A DNA stretch of 5,301 nucleotides, from NCBI GenBank assembly GCA_965651265.1, contig CBFGRV010000119.1:1-5301 (forward strand), read 5' to 3'. Every line of letters starts with the position of its first letter. Position 1 is the first letter of the stretch. The notes beneath the pieces are model-generated. The model was not told where the DNA came from. It ran no database searches and saw only the letters and a program-made list of their open reading frames with translations. Positions 1 to 5,301 of this stretch are shown one piece after another. The stretch comes from CBFGRV01 sp965651265. GTDB lineage: Bacteria; Bacteroidota; Rhodothermia; Rhodothermales; VXPQ01. The position numbers were made by a program, and so were the translations under genes.

Positions 1-438
1 ACGTATTTCTTCATCGGACTGGGGTATTCGCTGGCGGGCTGGTCCAAGCTCATTGCGACCGGACCGACCTGGCCCGATGGACATCATATGTGGATGTGGA
101 TTCACGAAAAGGCCATCGATAGCTTCGCGAAATCGGGCGTTCTTGAGTTCAACTTCTTTCAGCAGCTGTTGCTCAGTGAAGTGTGGATCTCCACGTTCGT
201 GCTGGCGCTGGGTCTGCTCACCGAGCTGGCCGCATTCCTCATGTGGTGGAGGCGGTTACGCGTTCCGGTGATCGTCGGCGTGCTCGCGCTGCACACCGGG
301 ATCTATCTGGTAATGGGCATCTTTTTTACTTTGGCCTTCTGGGAGCTCGTTCTTCTGGCTCTTCCACTTCCGGCATGGCTTCAGGCGCTGTCTGAGCGCG
401 CGTGGCTCCGACCCATGGAACGACTCGTTTTCCGATGA
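1..438 (+). CDS. HTTM / gamma-carboxylase-like membrane protein (5'-truncated by window edge)
   Basis: The frame is open from base 1 to a TGA at 436-438 with no credible start inside, so this is the C-terminal part (145 residues visible) of a longer protein. The first visible residues (YFFIGLGYSLAGWSKL) look like a membrane helix ending in the small-residue, Trp, Ser-Lys pattern of HTTM-domain proteins. A Trp-rich loop follows, then hydrophobic segments at about residues 61-83, 88-107 and 108-124, with a His-x-Gly-Ile pattern at the start of the last pair (H98) and a basic C-terminal tail. HTTM proteins are bacterial relatives of the vitamin K-dependent gamma-carboxylase membrane domain, and most have unknown substrates. 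The methyltransferase gene starts 57 bp downstream on the same strand, so co-transcription is likely. A DoxX-like membrane protein is an alternative. The membrane location is certain; the family call is moderate. Confidence 0.7.
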   Translation, partial: TYFFIGLGYSLAGWSKLIATGPTWPDGHHMWMWIHEKAIDSFAKSGVLEFNFFQQLLLSEVWISTFVLALGLLTELAAFLMWWRRLRVPVIVGVLALHTGIYLVMGIFFTLAFWELVLLALPLPAWLQALSERAWLRPMERLVFR

Positions 439-495
439 TTCCGCATGAAGTGATGTGATCGGCTGCCTTTCTCATTTTGCGATTCCGCTCCAAAG

Positions 496-1263
496 ATGCA
501 CGACGCGTTGACTCCGTTCGAAAAGGTGCTTCGATCTCTCGGTGTCCGTGTCGTCAAGAAAGGCGAATCCCGGAAGTATCTGCGGCTCCCGCAAGATTTC
601 GCTGAGGAGCACTGCACGATCTACCGCCGCGTAGAGCCGTTCACGATGACGCGGCCGCCCCGCGTCTATGCGTTGATCGAGGCCGTCAAGTACGTCGTGG
701 CGCAAAACATCGAGGGTGATTTTGTCGAATGCGGCGTGTGGAAGGGCGGATCCGTCATGGCCATGGCCCTCACACTGCAGATGCTCCAGGCAGAGCGAGA
801 CATCCACCTCTTCGATACGTTCGAAGGGATGAGCGCTCCGACGGAAGAGGATTGGAACGCCAAGGAGGGCGCCGCCGCCGAGAAGTTCGCGCGCACGAGG
901 CGTGAGGACGGTGGCGCTGACTGGTGCCGCTCCGAAATAGACGAGGTCCGCCGGAACGTGTTGAGCACCGGGTATGACGAGGATCGATTGCGGTTCGTGC
1001 GGGGACGCGTTGAGGACACGTTGCCCGCCCAGGCTCCTGAGCGCATCGCCTTGTTACGGCTCGACACGGATTTCTATGAATCCACACGGCACGAGCTGAT
1101 CCACCTCTATCCCCGGCTCGTTTCCGGGGGCGTCCTGATTCTGGATGACTACGGGCACTGGCAGGGAGCGCGTCAAGCCGTCGACGAATTCATTGACGAG
1201 CACCGACCCGGAATCCTGCTGAATCGAGTGGATTTTGCCGGGCGCATCGCCATCAAGCCTTAG
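496..1263 (+). CDS. TylF/MycF-family SAM-dependent O-methyltransferase
   Basis: The protein has 255 residues, normal for the TylF (macrocin O-methyltransferase) family, which methylates sugar hydroxyls using S-adenosylmethionine and a divalent metal. The SAM-binding segment is GDFVECGVWKGGS at residues 74-86. The family motif HLFDTFEGM is at 104-112. The acidic segments LRLDTDFY (187-194) and ILDDYG (215-220) carry the Asp residues that bind metal in characterised relatives such as MycF and NovP. All expected motifs are present, so it should be active and cytosolic. The ATG at 496 is the only plausible start: an in-frame stop lies at 451-453, no ATG, GTG or TTG codon lies in frame between them, and the next Met is residue 51. 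No Shine-Dalgarno is evident. With a membrane protein upstream and a glycosyltransferase converging from 15 bp downstream, a role in O-methylating a surface glycan, glycolipid or secondary-metabolite sugar is inferred. The substrate cannot be read from the sequence. Confidence 0.9.
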   Translation: MHDALTPFEKVLRSLGVRVVKKGESRKYLRLPQDFAEEHCTIYRRVEPFTMTRPPRVYALIEAVKYVVAQNIEGDFVECGVWKGGSVMAMALTLQMLQAERDIHLFDTFEGMSAPTEEDWNAKEGAAAEKFARTRREDGGADWCRSEIDEVRRNVLSTGYDEDRLRFVRGRVEDTLPAQAPERIALLRLDTDFYESTRHELIHLYPRLVSGGVLILDDYGHWQGARQAVDEFIDEHRPGILLNRVDFAGRIAIKP

Positions 1264-1278
1264 CGGCCCCTCCCCTAC

Positions 1279-2586
1279 TCAGATGCCGTCGACGATTTCG
1301 TCAAAAAGGGTGGCGAGGTCGTGCGTCGTCTGGCGCGCCTCGTAGCGCCGGATCTCGTCCGGGTTCGGATCGAACGCGATCGGCATCGGCTCCCCCTTTC
1401 GGCGCGCGTGCAAACAGGCGAGAAGCAGGGCAGCGACCTCACGACTGTCCGTAAGCTGCACTCCCGAGCCGGTCGTCTTCAGGATTTCCGCTACGGCCGT
1501 ATTCCGCGAGAGCGAAAGAATCGGCCTGCCGGCCGCCAGGTACTCGAATAGCTTGGCGGGGATGATGTGCGTCCGCGACTCTTCCGTGCTCAGCAGCAGA
1601 ATGTCGAATTCTCTGAGCGTGCTCAGGGAGCGTTCGAGGGGGACGGGCTCCGCTGACGTGAATCGTGAGAGTACACCCTGCTCCGCCGCATACTCCTCGT
1701 CGTCGCTGGAGAGTGGGCCGAACGAGGTGACGAGAACGGCCTCCGCGGCGGCGGCATCCATGCGCCCCATTTCGGCCAGGGCGTCCGCGATGAGCCTGGC
1801 CGGCGACATGCGGCGGAACCGTCCGAAGAAGCCGATCCGTAATCCATCTCCCGGCGAGACGGCGTGAGCCGTGGCCGATTCGAGGTCGATGGGATCATCG
1901 AAGACGACAGGGTCGAAGCTGTTCGGGATGGTGCGCGACCGGAAGTCGACATCCCGGTAGTGCTCCCGGTACATCTCTTCGACCCGCTCTGATTGGAACA
2001 GGACCATCGAGGCACGCTCGACGATGCGCCGCTCGAACCGGCGGTCGACCGCCCGTGGGATACGCCACTGATCGGCCGTGCGAACTGCCGATAGCGTCCA
2101 CGGATCGCGAAAATCGGCGACATACGGAAGCCCGAAGCGTTCCGCCAGCCGGCCGCCGATAACGAGCGACGACCACGGATCACCCGTGGCCATGATCACA
2201 TCGGGTTTCAGCTGCTGCACGACCTCAATGAGCCGGCGATACCGGGCTGCGTAAAGAAGCATCCACGTGTCCACCGGGACCTGCCGCTCCAATCGATCGA
2301 TCCATCCGGCCAGCCGACGGCGAGAACGGCCGCCGCCATGTTTTTCGCCTCCGAGCTGACTTTCCGACTTCCGTGTGCGGTCCATCGGCGAGGAGATCTC
2401 GATCACATTTACATCGTGCAACAGCCGCTCCTCCTTGGGTGTGAGCTTCTGCCCGGGCGCGGCGATGGTCAGGACGGTCGGAGCCCATCCAAGCTCTCGC
2501 AGATGGATGGCAAATCGGAAGGGACGCATCGAGCCCACGCGGCGGCGCGGAAGAAAATAGGCCGCAATGATGAGTACGCGGCGCAT
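1279..2586 (-). CDS. Glycosyltransferase, GT4-like (GT-B fold)
   Basis: From the Met codon at 2586 the protein has 435 residues. It opens with MRRVLIIAAYFLPRR, the N-terminal strand and Pro-rich loop of the 'glycosyltransferase 4-like N-terminal' domain. VADFRDPWT (about 156-164) is typical of this subgroup. The C-terminal Rossmann domain begins near IGFFGRF (251-257) and carries PAKLFEYLAAGRPIL (343-357), the segment holding the conserved Glu that contacts the nucleotide-sugar donor. It is expected to move a sugar from an activated donor onto a lipid-linked or surface glycan at the cytosolic membrane face. The start could be an ATG at 2670, adding 28 residues of low-complexity sequence (SEPAKHSGAPRGAF and similar). 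I prefer 2586 because a GAGGA lies 7 nt upstream and the domain starts exactly there. It converges on the methyltransferase gene with only 15 bp between stop codons. Acceptor and donor are unknown. Confidence 0.88.
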   Translation of the reverse strand: MRRVLIIAAYFLPRRRVGSMRPFRFAIHLRELGWAPTVLTIAAPGQKLTPKEERLLHDVNVIEISSPMDRTRKSESQLGGEKHGGGRSRRRLAGWIDRLERQVPVDTWMLLYAARYRRLIEVVQQLKPDVIMATGDPWSSLVIGGRLAERFGLPYVADFRDPWTLSAVRTADQWRIPRAVDRRFERRIVERASMVLFQSERVEEMYREHYRDVDFRSRTIPNSFDPVVFDDPIDLESATAHAVSPGDGLRIGFFGRFRRMSPARLIADALAEMGRMDAAAAEAVLVTSFGPLSSDDEEYAAEQGVLSRFTSAEPVPLERSLSTLREFDILLLSTEESRTHIIPAKLFEYLAAGRPILSLSRNTAVAEILKTTGSGVQLTDSREVAALLLACLHARRKGEPMPIAFDPNPDEIRRYEARQTTHDLATLFDEIVDGI

Positions 2587-2593
2587 AGGCTCG

Positions 2594-2598
2594 TCCTC
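2594..2598 (-). promoter_or_regulatory. Shine-Dalgarno deciding the glycosyltransferase start
   Basis: On the minus strand GAGGA ends 7 nt before the ATG at 2586-2584. The upstream in-frame ATG at 2670 is preceded by AAAGTAAGCG, which has no comparable match. This favours the shorter protein. The motif lies within the longer reading frame, so it could be coincidental coding sequence (Glu-Asp codons). Confidence 0.5.
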
Positions 2599-2748
2599 GC
2601 TCGAAGCGAACGCGCCGCGCGGGGCGCCGGAATGCTTCGCCGGCTCAGAATCGGTTTCGATTGTCGCCATCGCTTACTTTAGGGGACCGCTTCGACACCA
2701 TGGACGCCGTGCTTCTCAACGAAGTGGCGACTCGACTTTCTGGATGCA

Positions 2749-3183
2749 ATGTATACCTACGAACAGCTGGAGGTTGGCGACTCATTCAAGGCATCTCGTG
2801 TTCTGACGGCCGAAGACGTGCGCACGTTTGCGGACCTGACGGGCGACGACAATCCTATTCACGTTGATGAGAAGCACGCGAAAACCACGCGGTTTGGAAA
2901 GCCGATCGTGCATGGCGTGCTGTTGCTCGGCATCATTTCAAAGGTGCTTGGTCGCGACTTCCCCGGACACGGCAGCATCGCCGTGGGGATCTCATGCCGG
3001 TTTCTTCGTCCTGTGCCCGTAGGTTCGGAGATTACTGTGGAGGTCAAGATTTCCGAGAAGATCGAGAAGCACAAGCACGTTAAAGCGCGGGTATACGTGT
3101 ACCACGAGGACCGTATCGCCCTCGGCGGGGAAGCAACCATTATCCCACCATCTCAACAGAACGGCGCCGACGGCGCGTCCTGA
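2749..3183 (+). CDS. MaoC-like (R)-specific enoyl-CoA hydratase
   Basis: The protein has 144 residues, the usual size of a single hot-dog-fold MaoC/PhaJ hydratase. The hydratase-2 motif is clear: FADLTGDDNPIHVD at residues 27-40, with D33 and H38 matching the catalytic Asp and His of Aeromonas PhaJ, followed by G50 and the HG pair at 55-56 (RFGKPIVHG). Family members hydrate trans-2-enoyl-CoA to (R)-3-hydroxyacyl-CoA, or dehydrate in reverse, in the cytosol. They serve fatty-acid metabolism, polyhydroxyalkanoate precursor supply or CoA-ester degradation. The last ten or so residues (SQQNGADGAS) are a non-conserved tail. The ATG at 2749 has only a weak GGA 4 nt upstream, but the family N-terminus (YEQLEVGDSF) begins directly after it. 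It is transcribed divergently from the glycosyltransferase and convergently with the M48 gene, so it appears to be a single-gene unit. The exact acyl substrate is not deducible. Confidence 0.93.
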   Translation: MYTYEQLEVGDSFKASRVLTAEDVRTFADLTGDDNPIHVDEKHAKTTRFGKPIVHGVLLLGIISKVLGRDFPGHGSIAVGISCRFLRPVPVGSEITVEVKISEKIEKHKHVKARVYVYHEDRIALGGEATIIPPSQQNGADGAS

Positions 3184-3199
3184 GCGCTGTTGGGGTTAG

Positions 3200-3234
3200 G
3201 GTGACATCCCAATAGAGTCATCGAGGGCGTCACC
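3200..3234. repeat. Imperfect inverted repeat between convergent genes (possible terminator)
   Basis: GGTGAC at 3200-3205 pairs with GTCACC at 3229-3234. After a small asymmetric internal loop, CCC (3208-3210) pairs with GGG (3225-3227), leaving a 14-nt loop. It sits in the 64-bp gap between the stop codons of the MaoC and M48 genes, where a bidirectional terminator would be expected. Neither side has a T-run, so it is not a textbook intrinsic terminator. Confidence 0.25.
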
Positions 3235-3247
3235 GAGCTTCGCGACG

Positions 3248-4765
3248 TCACCGCGACGGGAGCTTCAGAGGCGTCCCCGCCTGGATGGTCTCATCGAGGC
3301 CGACCTGGTTCATGATGGCGAAATCCTCTGCAGACATCCCTCGCGGGAGCTCCGACGGCAGGAAAGTCCGAAAAGCTGCCGTTCGCGGTGCTTCAACAAT
3401 TTCGATCCGCGCGGGCTGAACGTTCAGATACCTGGCCTCGGTCAGCGTCGCAAATCCCTGCATCGTGCGCTGGAACTCACCCTGGAATGAATTGAAGTCG
3501 GTGCGGAGTGAGTAGGCAAGAAAGTTGAAGACGTTGCCGCCGTGCTCGACGTAATAGCTGAGGAGCCGAACGATCTGGCCCTGTTCGGTTTGCGCGTCGG
3601 CGAGCACGTAATATGCCGTTTGTCCCCCACTCCTCGCAGGTGCGGATTCGATGACCTGGATGCCCTGCTGTCCCGCGAATGCGCGTCCCGCCTCCGCGGC
3701 GCTGGACTGCTGTGCAAACGAGAAGATCACGACGGCTTTGCCATCCGGATCCACCATGCCCACCTGGGTCGGCTGATTGATCACCTGGAATCCGCGCGGC
3801 ACGGGAAATCGGAAGCGGAGCTCCGGATGATAGAACACGCCGTCTTCCTCGAAGCCTTGCCGTGGATCCTCGCCTACGACCATGTTCTGGATGGCGCGAT
3901 ATAGCTCATTCTGCCCGACGCGATCCTGTGGTGATGCATCCTTCCAGGCCTCTGCCAACTCGAGGACGCGCTGCTCGCGCGAACCCGGATCCGGGTGGGA
4001 CGAGAGCCACGTGGGTAGCCCACCGCCGTGTGCCTGGCTGATTCGGTCCAGCGACTGGAAGAAGCGGGATCCTTCGGCGGCCCGATAGCCCGCCTTGGCC
4101 GCGTACTCCACGCCAAGCTGATCGGATTCGCGCTCGTCGCCACGACTGTAGCTCAGAAACAGGAGCTGCGCGGCCGTACTCCCCAGGTTGAGGATGTCCT
4201 GCCCCGGAAGATTCAGGAGCTCCTGACCGGCGATCGCGCCCCCAACGAGTACAAGTTGTCCCAGTTGTTGTTCAAACGCTCGCTGTGAAGCGTGCCGGGC
4301 GGCGACATGGCCTATCTCGTGACCGAGCACGACGGCGAGTTGCGCCTCGTTATTCGCATGGGAGAGCAGACCTCGGGTCACATAGACGTATCCGCCCGGC
4401 AGAGCGAATGCATTCACGACGGGGCTGTCGAGCACCCGAAACGTGAACGGCGTCTCACGGAATTCCGGCGGCGTGTCGGGCCGGCGCAAGTCGCTGTTGG
4501 CCAGCACGCGCTCTCCCACCTCGCGAACGTATCGCGTGAGCTCCTCGTCATCGTACGGACCGAAAGACGCGAGTATTTGCTGATCCGCCTCGGCTCCCAG
4601 TTGAACCTCCTGCGACCAGGTGTAGGCATAAGCCCGCTTCTTTCCTGTTATCGGACTCCGTGAGATGGCGCATCCTGCGAGCAGTATGGCAGTCAGCAGG
4701 ACGGAAAGAAGCTGAACGGGTCGCGCCAGATAGGGTATTCTCGTTGGATGTTTCACGTGAAACAA
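3248..4765 (-). CDS. M48-family zinc metallopeptidase, predicted lipoprotein with LysM-like C-terminus
   Basis: The protein has 505 residues counted from a TTG at 4765. A basic N-terminus (KHPTR), a hydrophobic stretch (about 17-31) and the lipobox LLAGC with Cys32 indicate a lipoprotein signal peptide, so the mature protein is probably anchored in the envelope. The peptidase domain has the zinc motif HEIGH at 149-153, the third-ligand ExxxD motif at 211-215 after YSRGD, and SSHPDP at 255-260. All fit M48 proteases of the BepA/LoiP type, which degrade misfolded envelope proteins. After about residue 310 comes a beta-rich domain (FYHPELRFRFPVPRGF), and about 451-503 resembles a LysM-like module (LPRGMSAEDFAIMNQ, then IQAGTPLKLP). 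The start is uncertain: TTG 4765 and GTG 4756 are both in frame, neither has a Shine-Dalgarno, and both lie in or at the parS palindrome. The gene is 146 bp downstream of recF on the same strand. The natural substrate is unknown. Confidence 0.93.
   Translation of the reverse strand: MFHVKHPTRIPYLARPVQLLSVLLTAILLAGCAISRSPITGKKRAYAYTWSQEVQLGAEADQQILASFGPYDDEELTRYVREVGERVLANSDLRRPDTPPEFRETPFTFRVLDSPVVNAFALPGGYVYVTRGLLSHANNEAQLAVVLGHEIGHVAARHASQRAFEQQLGQLVLVGGAIAGQELLNLPGQDILNLGSTAAQLLFLSYSRGDERESDQLGVEYAAKAGYRAAEGSRFFQSLDRISQAHGGGLPTWLSSHPDPGSREQRVLELAEAWKDASPQDRVGQNELYRAIQNMVVGEDPRQGFEEDGVFYHPELRFRFPVPRGFQVINQPTQVGMVDPDGKAVVIFSFAQQSSAAEAGRAFAGQQGIQVIESAPARSGGQTAYYVLADAQTEQGQIVRLLSYYVEHGGNVFNFLAYSLRTDFNSFQGEFQRTMQGFATLTEARYLNVQPARIEIVEAPRTAAFRTFLPSELPRGMSAEDFAIMNQVGLDETIQAGTPLKLPSR
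4749..4764. promoter_or_regulatory. parS: parS centromere-like site (ParB/Spo0J binding)
   Basis: TGTTTCACGTGAAACA is a perfect 16-bp palindrome and matches the canonical chromosomal parS consensus TGTTNCACGTGAAACA. In known systems ParB loads at such sites as a CTP-dependent clamp, spreads along flanking DNA and, with ParA and SMC, segregates the origin region. Chromosomal parS sites cluster near oriC, and recF, commonly an origin-proximal gene, is less than 150 bp away. The site covers the first codons of the M48 gene, which explains the peptide FHVKH there. Identification rests on the exact match alone; no parA or parB gene is in view. Confidence 0.88.
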
Positions 4766-4809
4766 AGTGTTGGAGCGGTTCGAGTAGGGTAATCGATCTG
4801 ATTCCTACG

Positions 4810-4824
4810 CTAATGTAGTATTAG
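4810..4824. repeat. Short inverted repeat, 5-bp arms
   Basis: CTAAT (4810-4814) and ATTAG (4820-4824) flank the 5-nt spacer GTAGT. On the plus-strand transcript the stem can be extended by a G-U and a C-G pair. It lies one base from the stronger 4826-4850 repeat. Alone it is short enough to be chance. Confidence 0.3.
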
Positions 4825-4825
4825 T

Positions 4826-4850
4826 GATGGAATGATGAGGTCATTCCATC
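4826..4850. repeat. Perfect 10-bp inverted repeat in the recF-M48 gap
   Basis: GATGGAATGA (4826-4835) and TCATTCCATC (4841-4850) are exact reverse complements separated by TGAGG. The repeat lies 61 bp upstream of the M48 start (TTG) and 62 bp downstream of the recF stop. It could be a hairpin in a recF-M48 read-through transcript or an operator for a dimeric regulator. There is no T-run on either side, which argues against a simple intrinsic terminator. Confidence 0.55.
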
Positions 4851-4888
4851 CTCAACACACAGTCTCGTCACAACGAATCCTAGGCTAG

Positions 4889-4907
4889 CAGGTGCCGGGG
4901 CACCCTG
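4889..4907 (-). terminator. Hairpin just after the recF stop, possible terminator
   Basis: Reading leftward from recF, CAGGGTGCC and GGCACCTG form an 8-bp GC-rich stem with one bulged base and a tight loop. It begins about 4 bp after the recF stop codon, where transcription might end. The sequence after the stem (CTAGCCTAGG) is not U-rich, so it may be a weak or factor-assisted terminator, or only a 3'-end stabilising hairpin. Confidence 0.4.
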
Positions 4908-4911
4908 AGAC

Positions 4912-5301
4912 CTACAACTTCGGGGGTTGCTCTCGCACCTCTGACGCCATCTGTTCGGCCGCAACCTCACCCGTATACGGACGATCCGCAAGCGCATTCC
5001 CGATGGAGCCCTTCTTCACCAGCTGTGCGGCGTTGCCATTCTTCAGGAAATCGACCGTTTCCTCAAATGGACGCACGTCCGTTGCCGTGATGATACTCTG
5101 CCCGACGCGGTCGCTCTGCAGGAGCTCGAGAAAGGCAGCCGATCTGCTTCGATCGAGCTGATCGAAGACATCGTCCAACAACAACACAGGGCGTTCCTGG
5201 CGCTGGTCGTACAGGTAGAAATACTTGGCCAGCTTCATCGACATCCCGAAGGTCCGATGCTGCCCCTGCGAGGCGTAACGCCGGACGAGCATGCCGTCCA
5301 G
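4912..5301 (-). CDS. recF: DNA replication and repair protein RecF (C-terminal part)
   Basis: The frame is open from the right edge (5301) to a TAG at 4912-4914, giving the last 129 residues; the N-terminus with Walker A lies outside the window. The visible part has the RecF signature RRYASQGQHRT (residues 7-17), containing the ABC-type SQGQ motif, then a helix with KLAKYFYL, Walker B VLLLDDVFDQLD (39-50) and the switch-like strand IITATDV (70-76). RecF is an SMC-like ATPase that binds DNA at gapped or stalled forks and, with RecO and RecR, helps load RecA onto SSB-coated single-stranded DNA. The family body seems to end near FLKNGNAAQLVKKG, leaving a non-conserved tail of about 26 residues ending QPPKL. 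The gene often sits with dnaA and dnaN near oriC, which agrees with the adjacent parS site. The Met at 5292 is internal, not the start. Confidence 0.95.
   Translation of the reverse strand: MDGMLVRRYASQGQHRTFGMSMKLAKYFYLYDQRQERPVLLLDDVFDQLDRSRSAAFLELLQSDRVGQSIITATDVRPFEETVDFLKNGNAAQLVKKGSIGNALADRPYTGEVAAEQMASEVREQPPKL

Noticed and set aside
381..807. Minus-strand open frames overlapping the end of the membrane protein and the start of the methyltransferase gene
   Set aside because: They are antisense to well-supported genes, show no recognisable motifs and are typical shadows of high-GC coding sequence.
1623..2183. A 186-codon minus-strand frame inside the glycosyltransferase gene
   Set aside because: It lies out of frame within a strongly supported gene and its translation is Ser/Arg/Pro-rich with no domain features.
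2264..2269. CACGTG core inside the glycosyltransferase gene as a second parS site
   Set aside because: Only the six central bases match; the flanks (ATC on the left, TCC on the right) do not fit the parS arms.
2655..2682. Possible Bacteroidota-type promoter (TTTC and TACTTTAG) upstream of the MaoC gene
   Set aside because: TACTTTAG differs from the TAnnTTTG element and the upstream element is degenerate; a promoter must exist here but I cannot place it.
3542..3904. A 120-codon plus-strand frame antisense to the M48 gene
   Set aside because: It is opposite a conserved protein-coding region and has no motif or ribosome binding site; a shadow frame is the simpler explanation.
4008..4013. CACGTG core inside the M48 gene as another parS site
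   Set aside because: The flanks give CCACGTGG rather than TTNCACGTGAAA, so it does not match the consensus.
4877..4892. CCTAGG and GCTAGC palindromes side by side as an attachment site or repeat
   Set aside because: They are 6-bp palindromes expected by chance, with no integrase gene or second copy in view.
4766..4911. A replication origin (DnaA boxes) in the gap between recF and the M48 gene
   Set aside because: No TTATCCACA-like boxes or AT-rich unwinding stretch are visible; the inverted repeats do not resemble DnaA boxes.

Overview
The window looks like bacterial chromosome of moderately high GC (roughly 58-60% by eye). The recF fragment at the right edge has the Walker B segment VLLLDDVFDQLD, a form I associate with the Bacteroidota/Chlorobiota/Rhodothermota group. 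Together with the GC level and the weak or absent Shine-Dalgarno sequences at most starts, this suggests a high-GC member such as Rhodothermota. That assignment is inference, not proof.

Layout from left to right. (1) The 3' end of a multi-pass membrane protein resembling HTTM/vitamin K-dependent gamma-carboxylase-like proteins (+, 1-438). (2) A complete TylF/MycF-type sugar O-methyltransferase (+, 496-1263). (3) A glycosyltransferase of the GT4/GT-B type (-, 1279-2586, possibly starting at 2670), converging on the methyltransferase. (4) A MaoC-like (R)-specific enoyl-CoA hydratase (+, 2749-3183), divergent from the glycosyltransferase. (5) An M48 metallopeptidase lipoprotein with a C-terminal LysM-like tail (-, 3248-4765), converging on the hydratase gene. 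(6) A 146-bp intergenic region with three inverted repeats. (7) The C-terminal part of recF (-, 4912-5301), which runs off the right edge.

The clearest non-coding signal is a perfect 16-bp palindrome, TGTTTCACGTGAAACA, at 4749-4764. It matches the canonical chromosomal parS site bound by ParB (Spo0J) and lies inside the first codons of the M48 gene. With recF next door, it suggests that the right half of the window is near the replication origin.

The genes fall into loose groups rather than one pathway. The membrane protein, methyltransferase and glycosyltransferase look like part of a surface-glycan or glycolipid modification locus. The MaoC hydratase belongs to acyl-CoA metabolism. The M48 lipoprotein is probably an envelope quality-control protease. 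RecF and parS belong to replication, repair and segregation. I see no phage, transposon, CRISPR, tRNA or rRNA signal, and no convincing new multi-gene system. The most unusual point is a segregation site that doubles as the translation start of an envelope protease gene.
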